Source: Pelomonas sp. BJYL3 | GTDB lineage: Bacteria; Pseudomonadota; Gammaproteobacteria; Burkholderiales; Burkholderiaceae_C | DNA: 64,000 nt | NCBI RefSeq assembly: GCF_027257975.1 | Contig: NZ_JANZKX010000002.1 | Span: forward strand, 186,001-250,000 | Direction of reading: 5' to 3' | In this document: one piece after another, positions 27,251 through 36,633 of the stretch | How the letters are laid out: every line of letters begins with the position of its first letter | How positions within the stretch are numbered: position 1 is the stretch's first letter | Made by a program: the position numbers and the translations under genes | Notes under the pieces: model-generated | What the model was told of the DNA's origin: nothing | Database searches by the model: none | The model's input: the letters and a program-made list of their open reading frames with translations, nothing else

Positions 27251-27441
27251 GCCCCTGCTTCCCGGCTGGCCTGAAACTTGCCGATCGCCGCCAGACCACG
27301 GCGCGATGAGCGGTGGCCGCATGGACAAGGCGACGGGGCGGCAGATTCTCCACGCGGCCTGACCGTCGGCGGCGCGCTGTGTACAGTCGGTGCCTGGCGT
27401 CCAGGCATGGGTTTGACCGGCCCGGTCGCGCCAAGACTTGC

Positions 27442-28401
27442 ATGACCATGAACGAATTCATCCTTCACCACCAACTCCCCCTGGACGGCGTGCCGGCCTA
27501 CGGTTTCGGCCGCTGCGACTGCGCGGGCTGTGCGCCCAGGCAGCCTGCCCGCCGGCTCTTCACCGGCCTGCTGGGGCTGGGCGCCCTGGGCGTGGCCGCC
27601 CCGGCGCTGGCTCGCGAGGGTGTGGAGGTGGGGGAGAAGAGCTGGGCCACCAAGCTGGTCTCGGCGGAACAGGTGGAGACCGCGGCGGCCCAGCAGTACG
27701 CGCAGACCATGCGCCAGGCGGCCCAGCAGCGGGCCCTGGCGCCGGCCAACCATCCGCAGGTGATCCGCCTGCGCGCCATTGCCCAGCGCATCATTCCCTT
27801 CGCCCTGCCGTGGAACCCGCGGGCTCAGGGCTGGAAGTGGGAGATCAACCTGATCGGCAGCGCCCAGCTCAATGCCTACTGCATGCCCGGGGGCAAGATC
27901 GCCTTCTATTACGGCATCCTGGAGAAGCTGCAGCTCAGCGATGACGAGGTCGCGATGATCATGGGCCACGAGGTGGCCCACGCCCTGCGCGAACATGCCC
28001 GCGAGCGCATGGGCAAGGGAGCGGCCACGCGCCTGGGCGCAGGCCTCATCTCCGGACTGCTGGGCCTGGGCAATGTGGGCGATGCCGTGGTCAATATCGG
28101 CGCCCAGCTGGCCACGCTCAAGTTCGGCCGCGAGGACGAGACCGAGGCCGACCTGGTCGGCATGGAGCTGGCCGCCCGCGCCGGCTACAACCCGGCGGCT
28201 GGCGTGAGCCTCTGGCAGAAGATGGGCCAGGCGTCTTCGGGGGCGCCGCCACAGTGGCTGTCCACCCACCCGGCAGGGACCACCCGCATCAAGGACATCG
28301 AGGCCAATCTGCCCAAGGTGCAGGGCCTGTACGAGCGCGCGCCCAAGCCCGCCGAGCGCTTCGAGCCCGCTCCGCCGCTGAAGAGCCGCAGCGCCAACTG
28401 A
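27442..28401 (+). CDS. Periplasmic M48-family metalloprotease with Tat-like signal
   Basis: 319-aa zinc protease. The motif GHEVAHALREHARERM (HExxH) lies near residues 176-191 and the third ligand is in DETEADLVGMELAARAGY; CMPGGKIAFYYG precedes it, as in LoiP/YcaL/BepA-like proteases. The N-terminus is unusual: a ~30-residue segment with a C-x-C-x2-C cluster (CDCAGC) precedes a signal with twin arginines (ARRLFTGLLGLGALGVAAPALA), which suggests Tat export. ATGs at 27442 and 27448 are both possible. The protein probably helps outer-membrane quality control. Confidence 0.9.
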   Translation: MTMNEFILHHQLPLDGVPAYGFGRCDCAGCAPRQPARRLFTGLLGLGALGVAAPALAREGVEVGEKSWATKLVSAEQVETAAAQQYAQTMRQAAQQRALAPANHPQVIRLRAIAQRIIPFALPWNPRAQGWKWEINLIGSAQLNAYCMPGGKIAFYYGILEKLQLSDDEVAMIMGHEVAHALREHARERMGKGAATRLGAGLISGLLGLGNVGDAVVNIGAQLATLKFGREDETEADLVGMELAARAGYNPAAGVSLWQKMGQASSGAPPQWLSTHPAGTTRIKDIEANLPKVQGLYERAPKPAERFEPAPPLKSRSAN

Positions 28402-28456
28402 TCGGGCCTGGCTGGCACCGGCCCCACGGGCCTGAGGCCGGGCCGCCATCTCTCCG

Positions 28457-28621
28457 GGGGGCGGGTCACCTGCTGACGATCAGCGGACCATCAGCGAACC
28501 ACCAGCGGGTCCCCCGCCTGCTCGAAGCCGGTCACCCAACGGGCACCAACCGGTTCCCAGCCTGTCACCCGGCTGCTATCCGCCTGCTGTCTGCCTGCTG
28601 TCCGCCCGTTACCAACGGGCC
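28457..28621. repeat. Degenerate 11-bp tandem repeat, about 15 units
   Basis: From 28457 to 28621 the sequence falls into consecutive 11-mers, for example ATCAGCGGACC, ATCAGCGAACC, ACCAGCGGGTC, ACCCGGCTGCT, ATCCGCCTGCT, GTCTGCCTGCT, GTCCGCCCGTT, ACCAACGGGCC. Position 3 is C in almost every unit and position 9 is mostly G. The array fills the gap between the convergent M48 and Crp-type genes and runs through the stop codon of the latter. Function unknown. Confidence 0.7.
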
Positions 28622-29253
28622 GGCAGGTTGCGCACCCGTTCGTAGCGGCCGCGCTCGGCCTTGACCAGGTAGCCGCCCAGCTCCAGGTCCTTGATGAGCT
28701 TGGAGATCATCTCGCGCGAGCAGCCCAGGCGCTGGGCCATGGCCTGGTGCGTGAGCCGCTGGTGGGCGAGTTCCGGGTCCTCCAGCAGGTGTTTGAGGCG
28801 GCCGTAGACGTCGTTCAGCGCCAGCTGCTTGGTGGACAGGGTAGCCGCGCGGGCGCGCTGGATGACCTTGGAGATCAGCTCCAGCGCGAACTCGGGCTCG
28901 GCCCGGATGTGCTCCAGCAGGCTGGCGCGCGTCAGCAGGACGCAGCGACAGGGTGACTCGGTGATGACGCTGGCACTGCGTGGCCCGCCGTCCAGGCTCA
29001 TCTCGCCCACATACTCGCCAGCCCCGTAGACGCCGTAGGTGATCTCGCGACCGCGGTGGTCGCAGCTGAAGACGCGCAGCTGCCCGGTGAGGACCAGGTA
29101 GAGCGTGTCCCCCTGGCTGCCTTCCTCGATCAGCAGGGTGCCCTTGCGGTAGCTGCGCTCCACGCCACGGGCCGCCAGGCGCTGAAGCAGCGGCGGCAGG
29201 CCGGGCCAATCGGCCGCGGGCGGGGTTGGGGAGGGGGCGGCAGCTGGGCTCAT
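28609..29253 (-). CDS. Crp/Fnr-family transcriptional regulator
   Basis: 214-aa regulator with an N-terminal cyclic-nucleotide-binding-like domain (YRKGTLLIEEGSQGDTLYLVLTGQLRVFSCDHRGREITYGVYGAGEYVGEMSLDGGPRSASVITESPCRCVLLTR), a dimer helix, and a C-terminal Crp-type HTH (LTHQAMAQRLGCSREMISKLIKDLELGGYLV). There is no Fnr-type N-terminal cysteine cluster, so it is closer to Crp/Vfr-like proteins; the ligand is unknown. A GTG at 29274 could extend it by seven residues. Its last codons are part of the 11-bp repeat array. Confidence 0.92.
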   Translation of the reverse strand: MSPAAAPSPTPPAADWPGLPPLLQRLAARGVERSYRKGTLLIEEGSQGDTLYLVLTGQLRVFSCDHRGREITYGVYGAGEYVGEMSLDGGPRSASVITESPCRCVLLTRASLLEHIRAEPEFALELISKVIQRARAATLSTKQLALNDVYGRLKHLLEDPELAHQRLTHQAMAQRLGCSREMISKLIKDLELGGYLVKAERGRYERVRNLPARW

Positions 29254-29428
29254 GAAACGGTGCGAAGGCGGCACGGGGTGGGTCGCGCCCGACGCGGATC
29301 ATGTTAGCGCGCTCGCTTCCTGGTGGCTGCTGTCATTGAATGCAAGGCCCCTGGGCTGGCAGGACCGCTGGGGAGCGCTCTGCCAGCCCCGGCAGGGGGT
29401 GGGGCAACAAGGACGGGCGGCGCGCTGC

Positions 29429-30154
29429 TCAGGCCAGCTCCATGCGCAGCGCCGACATCAGCGGCGGCAGCACCGCCAGCTGGCGCAGGAGTTCACCGAT
29501 GCTCTGGGCCCCGGACTTGGCGCGGATGCTCTGGATCTGGGTGCGCACGGTGGAGATGGCCACGCCCTGCTCCTCTGCCACCTTGTTCGGGCGGGCGCCC
29601 TCGCTGAGCAGCTTGAGGACCTCGGTTTCAGTCGGCGTCAGGCCGTAGCGCAGGGCGAACCACTGGGCGGCCAGGTCCGCACAGAGCTGCAGGCGCTCCA
29701 GCACCAGCAGCACGGCGGCCTGCTCCACATTGCGGTTCAGGGGGACCACCACGACGTTCGTTCGCTCGCTGCCTTCGCCCAGTCGCAGCAGGCAGCGCCG
29801 GCCTTCGGTCTCGGCTTTGCCCAGGGCTTCGAACAGCGGCCCGTTGTCGGTGTCCAGGCGGGTGCGCAGCTGGCCGCCCTGCACCTGCAGCGGGAAGCGG
29901 GCGTCCAGCGTGCGGCGGGCGGCATGGTTGGTGTAGAGCAGCTGGCCCGAGCCGCTCACCAGGAGCACGCCGTAGTCCAGCTCCTCCAGGACCAGATTCA
30001 GCCAGTGGGTACTGAGGGACACGGCGCGTCGCCGCTCCTGGGGCACGCTGCGGGGCAGCGGTTGGCGCAGCTCATGCAGCACCTGGTCGGCGATGCGCAA
30101 GGCGCTCACGCGCGACAGGGCGGCCGACTCCATCGACGGATTGCTAGACCACAT
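29429..30154 (-). CDS. LuxR-family regulator with PAS-like domain
   Basis: 241-aa regulator. The middle (LVLEELDYGVLLVSGSGQLLYTNHAARRTLDA) looks like a PAS sensor fold and the C-terminus (YGLTPTETEVLKLLSEGARPNKVAEEQGVAISTVRTQIQSIRAKSGAQSIGELLRQL) is a LuxR/GerE HTH. The start at 30154 is chosen because GGGAG lies 6 bp upstream; an ATG at 30160 is also in frame. It is divergent from the sigma-54 export operon, with about 500 bp between them that hold several TGTCCG-type sites, so it may be regulated together with the operon or regulate it. Confidence 0.88.
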   Translation of the reverse strand: MWSSNPSMESAALSRVSALRIADQVLHELRQPLPRSVPQERRRAVSLSTHWLNLVLEELDYGVLLVSGSGQLLYTNHAARRTLDARFPLQVQGGQLRTRLDTDNGPLFEALGKAETEGRRCLLRLGEGSERTNVVVVPLNRNVEQAAVLLVLERLQLCADLAAQWFALRYGLTPTETEVLKLLSEGARPNKVAEEQGVAISTVRTQIQSIRAKSGAQSIGELLRQLAVLPPLMSALRMELA

Positions 30155-30240
30155 ATTCATCTCCCGGATGTGGCGGAGTCGCGACCTGCGCCCCGCACGT
30201 TGGATGTCACCGGACGGGACGCAGCCAGCGCCAGGTCCCG

Positions 30241-30255
30241 TGTCGGTTGCGGACA
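30241..30255. promoter_or_regulatory. TGTCGG-N3-CGGACA inverted repeat
   Basis: Near-perfect dyad related to the TGTCCG sites at 30488-30551, 86 bp upstream of the LuxR-type gene. It is a candidate second binding site for the NtrC-type activator or for the LuxR protein. Confidence 0.4.
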
Positions 30256-30487
30256 CGGCGCAGACCTCGCGCCAATCGCCACGGAGCGCTCCCAGAAGCG
30301 TCACTTCTTGCCGGCCTTGAGGGTCCAGGCAGCTGGGGCGGGCCGGTGCTTCCTTGAGAGATGACAGGCCCCGTAGCGAAGGCCATAGCCTAGGAGTGCA
30401 CCTGAGACCTCGGCGGTGAATCTTCTGAAACGGAAATGTGAGGAATTCACCTTCGGCGGCGGTGTGGGCGCGGCGGTGGGGCGCGGC

Positions 30488-30551
30488 TGTCCGGGGCGGT
30501 GTCCGCGCTGCCGCGGTCTGTCCGGGCTGGCGTCCGCAGTGTCCGCGGACA
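30488..30551. promoter_or_regulatory. Cluster of TGTCCG half sites (candidate enhancer sites)
   Basis: TGTCCG at 30488, 30500 and 30519, CGTCCG at 30531, and the perfect 12-bp palindrome TGTCCGCGGACA at 30540-30551. The cluster lies about 67-130 bp upstream of a -24/-12 promoter, the usual place for upstream activating sequences of sigma-54 activators. The NtrC-family protein encoded at 36634 in the same gene cluster is the obvious candidate ligand. Confidence 0.55.
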
Positions 30552-30617
30552 CACCGCCGCCCCGGCGAGTCCCATGCAAGTCGTTGATTCGACTCAATTT
30601 TCTCGGCAAGCCTGGCC

Positions 30618-30633
30618 TGGCACGGGGCTTGCA
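30618..30633 (+). promoter_or_regulatory. Sigma-54 (RpoN) promoter
   Basis: TGGCAC-N5-TTGCA, an essentially perfect -24/-12 element (consensus TGGCACRN4TTGC), ending 26 bp before the first ATG of the export operon. The GG and GC dinucleotides have the required 10-bp spacing. The operon encodes its own sigma-54 activator. Confidence 0.85.
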
Positions 30634-30658
30634 AGAAGAGGACATCGCAGCCGCTTCT

Positions 30659-31939
30659 ATGTCCGCCATGATCCGAGATACTTCTGCCCAGGACCGCCCC
30701 ATCACCCGCACCGGCGTGCCCCCGCGCCGCTGGCTGCAGGCGGGCCTGGTCTTGTTCGCTGTCGCAGGTTTGGGCCTGGGCGCGCCTCGCCTGCTGCAGG
30801 GCCTGGGAGGCGCCGCCTCGGTGAGCCTGGCCCGGCTGACGCTGTCCGAGGTGAAGATCGGCCCCCTGACCCGCGACGTGGCGGGCGAGGGCAAGGTGGT
30901 GGCAGCCGTCAGCCCCACGCTGTATGCCGGCAATGCGGGCACGGTCAGCGTCAAGGTGCAGGCGGGGGACCAGGTCCGCAAGGGTCAGGTCTTGCTGGAG
31001 CTGCAGAGCCCCGAGCTGATGGCCCGCCTGGGCCAGGAGCGTTCCAACGCCGACGCCCTGCGCAGCGAGCTGCTGCGCGCCGAGGCGGACGCCCGCCAGC
31101 AGCGCGCCCAGGCCCAGAGCAATCTGGAGACCGCGCAGCTGGCCCGCCGCACCGCGCAGAACGACCTCGCCCGCCAGGAGCAGGCCTTCAAGGCCGGCGC
31201 CACGGCCAGCATGCAGGTCGACCAGGCCCGGGACGCCCTGGCCAAGGCCGAGATCGCGCTGAAGCAGGCCCGCGAGCTGCTGGACCTCAAGGACGACGCC
31301 ACGAAGTTCGAACTGCAGGCCAAGCGCCAGGCGCATGAGCGCCAGCAGCTGGTGGTGGCCGATCTCAGCCGCCAGGAAGAGGAGCTGAAGGTCCGCTCGC
31401 CCGTGGACGGCCAGGTCGGCCAGCTCTTCGTCACCGACCGCATGAGCGTGGCCCGGGACGCCAAGCTGCTGAGCGTGGTCGACCTCTCCGCGCTGGAGGT
31501 GCAGATGCAGGTGGCCGAGAGTTTCGCCCGCGAGCTGCAGCCTGGCATGCCCGGCGAGATCCGCGGTCCCAGCCAGAGCTGGAAGGGCGTGCTGAGCTCG
31601 GTCTCGCCCGAGGTGGTCAACAACGAGGTCGCCGCCCGCCTGCGCTTCGAGGGCGCCCAGCCCGAGCAGCTGCGCCAGAACCAGCGCCTCTCGGTGCGCG
31701 TGCTGCTGGACCGCCGTGAGCAGGTGCTGCAGGTGGCGCGCGGGGCCTTCGTCGACGAGGGCGGCGGCCGCTTCTGCTACGTGGTGCAGGGCACGGAGGC
31801 GGTGCGCCGCCCCATCCGTCTCGGCGCGCAGAGCCTCAGCCAGGTCGAGGTGCTGGACGGCCTCAAGCCCGGCGAGCGCGTGGTCACCAATGGCGCCGAG
31901 GCCTTCAAGGGCGCCGAGCGCGTCTCGCTCAGTCAATAA
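30659..31939 (+). CDS. HlyD/MacA-type periplasmic adaptor of an ABC exporter
   Basis: 426-aa membrane-fusion protein. One N-terminal helix (RRWLQAGLVLFAVAGLGLGAPRL) anchors it; the lipoyl half-motif GTVSVKVQAGDQVRKGQVLLEL lies near residue 95-115, followed by a long coiled coil (about residues 115-235, rich in RAEADARQQRAQAQSNLETAQ-type heptads), the second lipoyl half (VRSPVDGQVGQLFVTDRMSV) and beta-barrel domains. It links the inner-membrane ABC permeases to the TolC-like channel encoded by the next genes. ATGs at 30659 and 30668 are possible. First gene after the sigma-54 promoter. Confidence 0.9.
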   Translation: MSAMIRDTSAQDRPITRTGVPPRRWLQAGLVLFAVAGLGLGAPRLLQGLGGAASVSLARLTLSEVKIGPLTRDVAGEGKVVAAVSPTLYAGNAGTVSVKVQAGDQVRKGQVLLELQSPELMARLGQERSNADALRSELLRAEADARQQRAQAQSNLETAQLARRTAQNDLARQEQAFKAGATASMQVDQARDALAKAEIALKQARELLDLKDDATKFELQAKRQAHERQQLVVADLSRQEEELKVRSPVDGQVGQLFVTDRMSVARDAKLLSVVDLSALEVQMQVAESFARELQPGMPGEIRGPSQSWKGVLSSVSPEVVNNEVAARLRFEGAQPEQLRQNQRLSVRVLLDRREQVLQVARGAFVDEGGGRFCYVVQGTEAVRRPIRLGAQSLSQVEVLDGLKPGERVVTNGAEAFKGAERVSLSQ

Positions 31940-31975
31940 GCAAGCCGGATCCCAGGGACAAGAAAGGACATTCCC

Positions 31976-32704
<729 letters not shown>

Positions 32705-32712
32705 GGGCGGCC

Positions 32713-34014
32713 ATGCAGCGTGCTTTCCCTTCCCTCTGGCGCCGACCAGCCCTGGGCCTGGCCTTGCTGGCCCTGCTCGGCTCGGCCCGCGCCGATGACC
32801 TGCTGAGCATCTACGCCCAGGCCCGCGCCGCCGACCCGGTGCTGGCGCAGGCCCGCGCCCAGCGCGGCGTGCAGGCCGAGCTGCTGGTGCAGAGCCGCGC
32901 GCCCCTGCTGCCGCAGTGGTCCCTCAGTGCCGACGAGGAGCGCAGCGAGGGCCAGCGCAGCCACAGCAGCGCCAGCCACCTCAGCCAGGTGCTGGTGGAC
33001 CTGAGCCAGCTGCGCAGCCTGGACGCCGCCGAGGCCCGGCTGGACGCCGAGGACGCCCGCCTGCGCGCCGCCGAGCAGCAGCTCTGCGCCCGCGTGGCCC
33101 AGGCCTACTTCCAGGTGCTGTCCGCGCAGTCGGCCCTGGAGACGGCCGAGGCCAACGAGTCCGCCTTCGCCCAGCAGGTGTCCCAGGCGCAGACGCGCTA
33201 CGAGGCGGGGCTCTCCGCCCTGGTCGATGTCGAGCAGGCGCGGGCCTACCACGGCCTCTCGCGCGGCCAGACCCAGCAGTCCCGCCAGCAGCTGGCCGAT
33301 GCGCGCCAGGCCCTGGCCGAGATCACCGGCCAGCTGCCCGGCGCCCTGCAGGCCCTGAGCGCCGCGCTGCCCACGCCGCCCCTGCAGCCCGAGGACGCCG
33401 AGGCCTGGGTGGCTCGCGCGATGAGCCAGCAGCCCCTGCTGCAGGCCGCCCAGCGCGGCCTGACGGCCAGCGAGCGCCGCATCGACGCGGCCCGTGCCGC
33501 ACACCTGCCCACGCTGAGCCTGGGCCTGGACAGCCAGCGCCGCAGCGGCTTCGGCATTCCTGCAGCGGATGCCGGCCGTCTGGTCAGCACCGTGGGCGTG
33601 CGACTGAGCATCCCGCTCTTCGCGGGCGGCGCCACCCAGTCACAGCAGCGCCAGGCCGTGCATGAGCGGGACCTGCAGCGCGAGCAGCTGGAGGCCACGC
33701 GCCGCGCCCTGGTGCGCGAGACCCAGGCCCAGGTGCTGGCCGTCAAGCTGGGCATCGAGCAGGTGGCCAGCAGCGCCGCCGCCGTGCAGGCCGCCGAACG
33801 CGCCCTCGCCGCCACCCGCGCCGGCCAGTCGCTGGGCACCCGCTCCATGACCGACCTGCTGCTGGCCATCCAGACCCATGCCCAGGCCCGCAACGCCCAC
33901 GCCCAGGCCCGCCACGCCTACGTGCTGGCGACGCTGCAGCTGCAGGCCGCCGTCGGCCAGCTGGGCGAGCCCGAGCTCGCCCGCGTGAATCAACTTCTGC
34001 AAGGAGCAAGCTGA
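32713..34014 (+). CDS. TolC-family outer-membrane channel
   Basis: 433-aa outer-membrane factor. The signal peptide ends at GSARA, and DLLSIYAQARAADPVLAQARAQR is the standard TolC opening. Two repeats of long amphipathic helices with small strands follow, for example QAYFQVLSAQSALETAEANESAFAQQVSQAQTRYEAGLSALVDVEQARA, the hallmark TolC duplication, and VGVRLSIPLFAGGATQSQQRQA. It completes the adaptor-ATPase-permease exporter. The stop codon overlaps the next start by one base (TGATG). Confidence 0.92.
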   Translation: MQRAFPSLWRRPALGLALLALLGSARADDLLSIYAQARAADPVLAQARAQRGVQAELLVQSRAPLLPQWSLSADEERSEGQRSHSSASHLSQVLVDLSQLRSLDAAEARLDAEDARLRAAEQQLCARVAQAYFQVLSAQSALETAEANESAFAQQVSQAQTRYEAGLSALVDVEQARAYHGLSRGQTQQSRQQLADARQALAEITGQLPGALQALSAALPTPPLQPEDAEAWVARAMSQQPLLQAAQRGLTASERRIDAARAAHLPTLSLGLDSQRRSGFGIPAADAGRLVSTVGVRLSIPLFAGGATQSQQRQAVHERDLQREQLEATRRALVRETQAQVLAVKLGIEQVASSAAAVQAAERALAATRAGQSLGTRSMTDLLLAIQTHAQARNAHAQARHAYVLATLQLQAAVGQLGEPELARVNQLLQGAS

Positions 34015-35318
34015 TGTTTGCCTACTACATCGAACTGGCCCTGCGCAGCTTCCGGCGCAGCCGCGGCCTGACCGCGCTGATGCTGCTGACCATCGCCATC
34101 GGCGTGGCGGCCTGCATGACCACGCTGACCATCTTCCATGTGCTCTCGCGCGACCCCATCCCGCACAAGAGCGACCGGCTCTTCAACGTGCAGCTCGACG
34201 CAGGGCGCGTGCGTGACGGCTTCGTGCCCGGCGGCGAGCCCATCTACCAGCTGACCCGCTTCGACGCCGAAGCCCTGCTGCGCGAAGGCCGCGGCAAGCG
34301 CCAGGTGATGATGAGCGGCGGCGGCGTGGCGGTGACGCCGCCGGACGGCAAGGAGCGCCCCTTCCTGGCCACCGGCCGCTGGGCCAGCAGCGACTTCTTC
34401 GCGATGTTCGAGGCTCCGTTCCAGTACGGCGGCGGCTGGAGCCGCGAGGACGATGCCGGCGAGGCCCGCGTGGTGGTGCTCTCGCGCAAGCTCAACGACC
34501 GCCTCTTCGGCGGCGCCGACAGCCGCGGCAAGACGCTGCGCATGCGCGACAAGGAGCTGCGCATCATCGGCGTGCTGGACCACTGGCGCCCCGTGCCGCA
34601 CTACTTCGACATCAGCCTCGGCGCATATGCCGAGACGGCCGAGCTCTACGCGCCGCTGTCCACCGCCATCGCGCTGAAGTTCAGCAGCTCGGGCAACGTG
34701 AACTGCTGGGGCAACGTCAACGGCGACATGCGCGCCCTGCAAGCACCCTGCGCCTGGCTGCAGTACTGGGTGGAGCTGGCCCAACCGGGCGATGCGACCG
34801 CCTACAAGGCCTACCTGGAGCAGTACTCCGACCAGCAGCGCCAGGCCGGCCGCTACGAGCGCCCGACCAATGTGCGCCTGCGCCCGGTGATGGACTGGCT
34901 GCAGTCCCAGCAGGTGGTGCCGCATGACGTGGGCCTGCAGCTGTGGCTGTCCTTCGGCTTCCTGGTGGTCTGCCTGGTCAACACCGTGGGTCTGCAGCTG
35001 GCCAAGGCGCTGCGGCGCTCCGGCGAGATCGGCGTGCGCCGCGCCCTGGGCGCGCCGCGGCGCCAGATCTTCCTGCAGTTCCTGATCGAGGCCGGCAGCC
35101 TGGGCCTGGCCGGCGGCGTGCTGGGCCTGCTGCTCACTGGGCTGGGCATCTGGGCCGTGCGCCACGGCAGCAGCGACTACGCCGCCACCGTGAACCTGGA
35201 CCTGACCATGCTCATCACCACCCTGGGCGTGGCCCTCGCGGCCAGCCTGCTGGCGGGCCTGCTGCCGGCCTGGCGTGCCTGCCAGGTGCAGCCCGCCCTG
35301 CAACTCAAGACGCAATGA
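34014..35318 (+). CDS. ABC exporter permease 1 (FtsX/MacB domain)
   Basis: 434-aa permease with one N-terminal helix (LTALMLLTIAIGVAACMTTLTIF), a ~260-residue periplasmic MacB_PCD-like domain and three C-terminal helices in an FtsX domain (LWLSFGFLVVCLVNTVGLQLAKALRRSGEIGVRRALGAPRRQIFLQFLIEAGSLGLAGGVLGLLL). The RRSGEIGVRRALGA motif is the conserved cytoplasmic coupling element. It pairs with the similar permease encoded next, so the exporter is a heterodimer. Confidence 0.92.
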   Translation: MFAYYIELALRSFRRSRGLTALMLLTIAIGVAACMTTLTIFHVLSRDPIPHKSDRLFNVQLDAGRVRDGFVPGGEPIYQLTRFDAEALLREGRGKRQVMMSGGGVAVTPPDGKERPFLATGRWASSDFFAMFEAPFQYGGGWSREDDAGEARVVVLSRKLNDRLFGGADSRGKTLRMRDKELRIIGVLDHWRPVPHYFDISLGAYAETAELYAPLSTAIALKFSSSGNVNCWGNVNGDMRALQAPCAWLQYWVELAQPGDATAYKAYLEQYSDQQRQAGRYERPTNVRLRPVMDWLQSQQVVPHDVGLQLWLSFGFLVVCLVNTVGLQLAKALRRSGEIGVRRALGAPRRQIFLQFLIEAGSLGLAGGVLGLLLTGLGIWAVRHGSSDYAATVNLDLTMLITTLGVALAASLLAGLLPAWRACQVQPALQLKTQ

Positions 35319-35328
35319 GGAGCCTCTC

Positions 35329-36543
35329 ATGGAACTGATGCCCATCCTGGCGACCCTGAAGCGCCACAAGACCGCCGCCGGCCTCATCGTGCTGCAGGTC
35401 GCCCTGACCTGCACCATCGTCTGCAACGCCCTGTTCCTGATCAGCCAGCGCCTGGAGCGCATCCAGGAGCCCAGCGGCATGGCGGACGAGGAGCTCATCA
35501 CGCTGCGCGTGTCCGGCGTGACGCCCAACGAGAACCCCCAGGCCCAGACCGAGGTGGACCTGGCCGCGCTGCGCCAGCTGCCCGGCGTCAAGGGCGTCAC
35601 GCTGATGAACCAGGTGCCCTATGGCCCGCAGTTCTCGGTCAGCGGCCTGCGCCGCAGCGGTGACGAGAAGGCCCAGGGCACCGGCGTGCCCGAGTACCGC
35701 ATGGGCGAGGGGGGCCTGGCCCTGCTGGGCCTGCGTCTGGCCGAGGGCCGTGACTTCACGCCGGAGGAGTTCCGCGACGGCAAGGCCTACGAAGAGGAGG
35801 ACGGCGTCAACATCCCCGCCCTCATCGTCAGCCGGGTCACGGCCCGGCGCCTCTTCCCGGATGGGTCGGCCCTGGGCCAGAAGGTGTGGGGCGTGGGCTC
35901 CGGGCCCAGCACCATCGTGGGCGTGGTGGAGCGCATGATCTCGCCGCACCCCGGTGGTGCCGACGAGGACGCGCTCGCCATGATCCTGCCCATCAAGCAG
36001 AGCTTCCAGCGGGCAGAGTACGTGCTGCGGGTCGACGCGGCTCAGCGGGAAGCCGCCCTGAAAGCGGCCATCGCGGCCCTGGATCGCGTGGGGCCGGACC
36101 GCATCCTGCGCGGCAGCCACACCTGGGCCGAGGCACGTGCCCGCTACTACGCGCAGGACCGCAGCATGATCGGCCTGCTGATCGGCGTCTGCGTGGCCCT
36201 GATGGTGGTGACGGCCTTCGGCATCGTCGGCCTGGCCAGCTTCTGGGTGCAGCAGCGCACCCGCATGATCGGCACCCGGCGCGCCCTGGGCGCGACGCGT
36301 GGGCAGATCCTGCGCTACTTCCAGACCGAGAACTTCCTGCTGAGCACCCTGGGCATCGGGCTGGGCGTGCTGGGTGCGGCCGGGCTGAGCAGCGTGCTGG
36401 TGCACCAGTACGAGCTGCCGGGCCTGCCCTGGCACTACCTGCCGGCCGGCGCCGTGGCGCTGTGGATGCTGGGCCAGCTGGCCGTGCTGGGGCCGGCACG
36501 ACGCGCCGCGGCCCTGCCGCCGGTGGCCGCGCTGCGCAGCTGA
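35329..36543 (+). CDS. ABC exporter permease 2 (FtsX/MacB domain)
   Basis: 404-aa second permease with the same layout: helix 1 (TAAGLIVLQVALTCTIVCNALFLI), periplasmic domain, then an FtsX domain with LASFWVQQRTRMIGTRRALGATRGQILRYFQTENFLLSTLGIGLGVLGAAGLSSVLV. The start MELMPILATL at 35329 has an AGGAG site 7 bp upstream. Two non-identical permeases instead of one MacB imply a heteromeric exporter. Followed by a 9-bp-stem hairpin before the regulator genes. Confidence 0.92.
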   Translation: MELMPILATLKRHKTAAGLIVLQVALTCTIVCNALFLISQRLERIQEPSGMADEELITLRVSGVTPNENPQAQTEVDLAALRQLPGVKGVTLMNQVPYGPQFSVSGLRRSGDEKAQGTGVPEYRMGEGGLALLGLRLAEGRDFTPEEFRDGKAYEEEDGVNIPALIVSRVTARRLFPDGSALGQKVWGVGSGPSTIVGVVERMISPHPGGADEDALAMILPIKQSFQRAEYVLRVDAAQREAALKAAIAALDRVGPDRILRGSHTWAEARARYYAQDRSMIGLLIGVCVALMVVTAFGIVGLASFWVQQRTRMIGTRRALGATRGQILRYFQTENFLLSTLGIGLGVLGAAGLSSVLVHQYELPGLPWHYLPAGAVALWMLGQLAVLGPARRAAALPPVAALRS

Positions 36544-36580
36544 ATGCCCTCTTGATGCCCGGCGCCACCCCGGGATGATC

Positions 36581-36609
36581 CGGCCCCGCGTGCCGCCGCC
36601 GCGGGGCCG
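36581..36609 (+). terminator. Hairpin between exporter and regulator genes
   Basis: CGGCCCCGC / GCGGGGCCG, 9-bp perfect stem with an 11-nt loop, followed by TCTGCTTGCT. It may attenuate transcription from the exporter genes into the regulator pair. Confidence 0.5.
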
Positions 36610-36633
36610 TCTGCTTGCTATCCTCGCCCCCAC

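Noticed and set aside
27378-27390. CTGTGTACAG as a LexA box
   Set aside because: Spacing does not fit the 16-bp CTG-N10-CAG box and the downstream gene is not an SOS-type gene.
28556-28603. CTGTCAC-type 11-bp repeats as a Pho box
   Set aside because: The units are GC-rich, form a long array between convergent gene ends and do not precede a promoter, so a PhoB operator is unlikely.
30981-31000. GGGTCAGGTCTTGCTGG inside the adaptor gene as a further repeat copy
   Set aside because: It encodes KGQVLLEL, a conserved lipoyl-domain sequence of HlyD proteins, and the right arm is absent, so coincidence is more likely.
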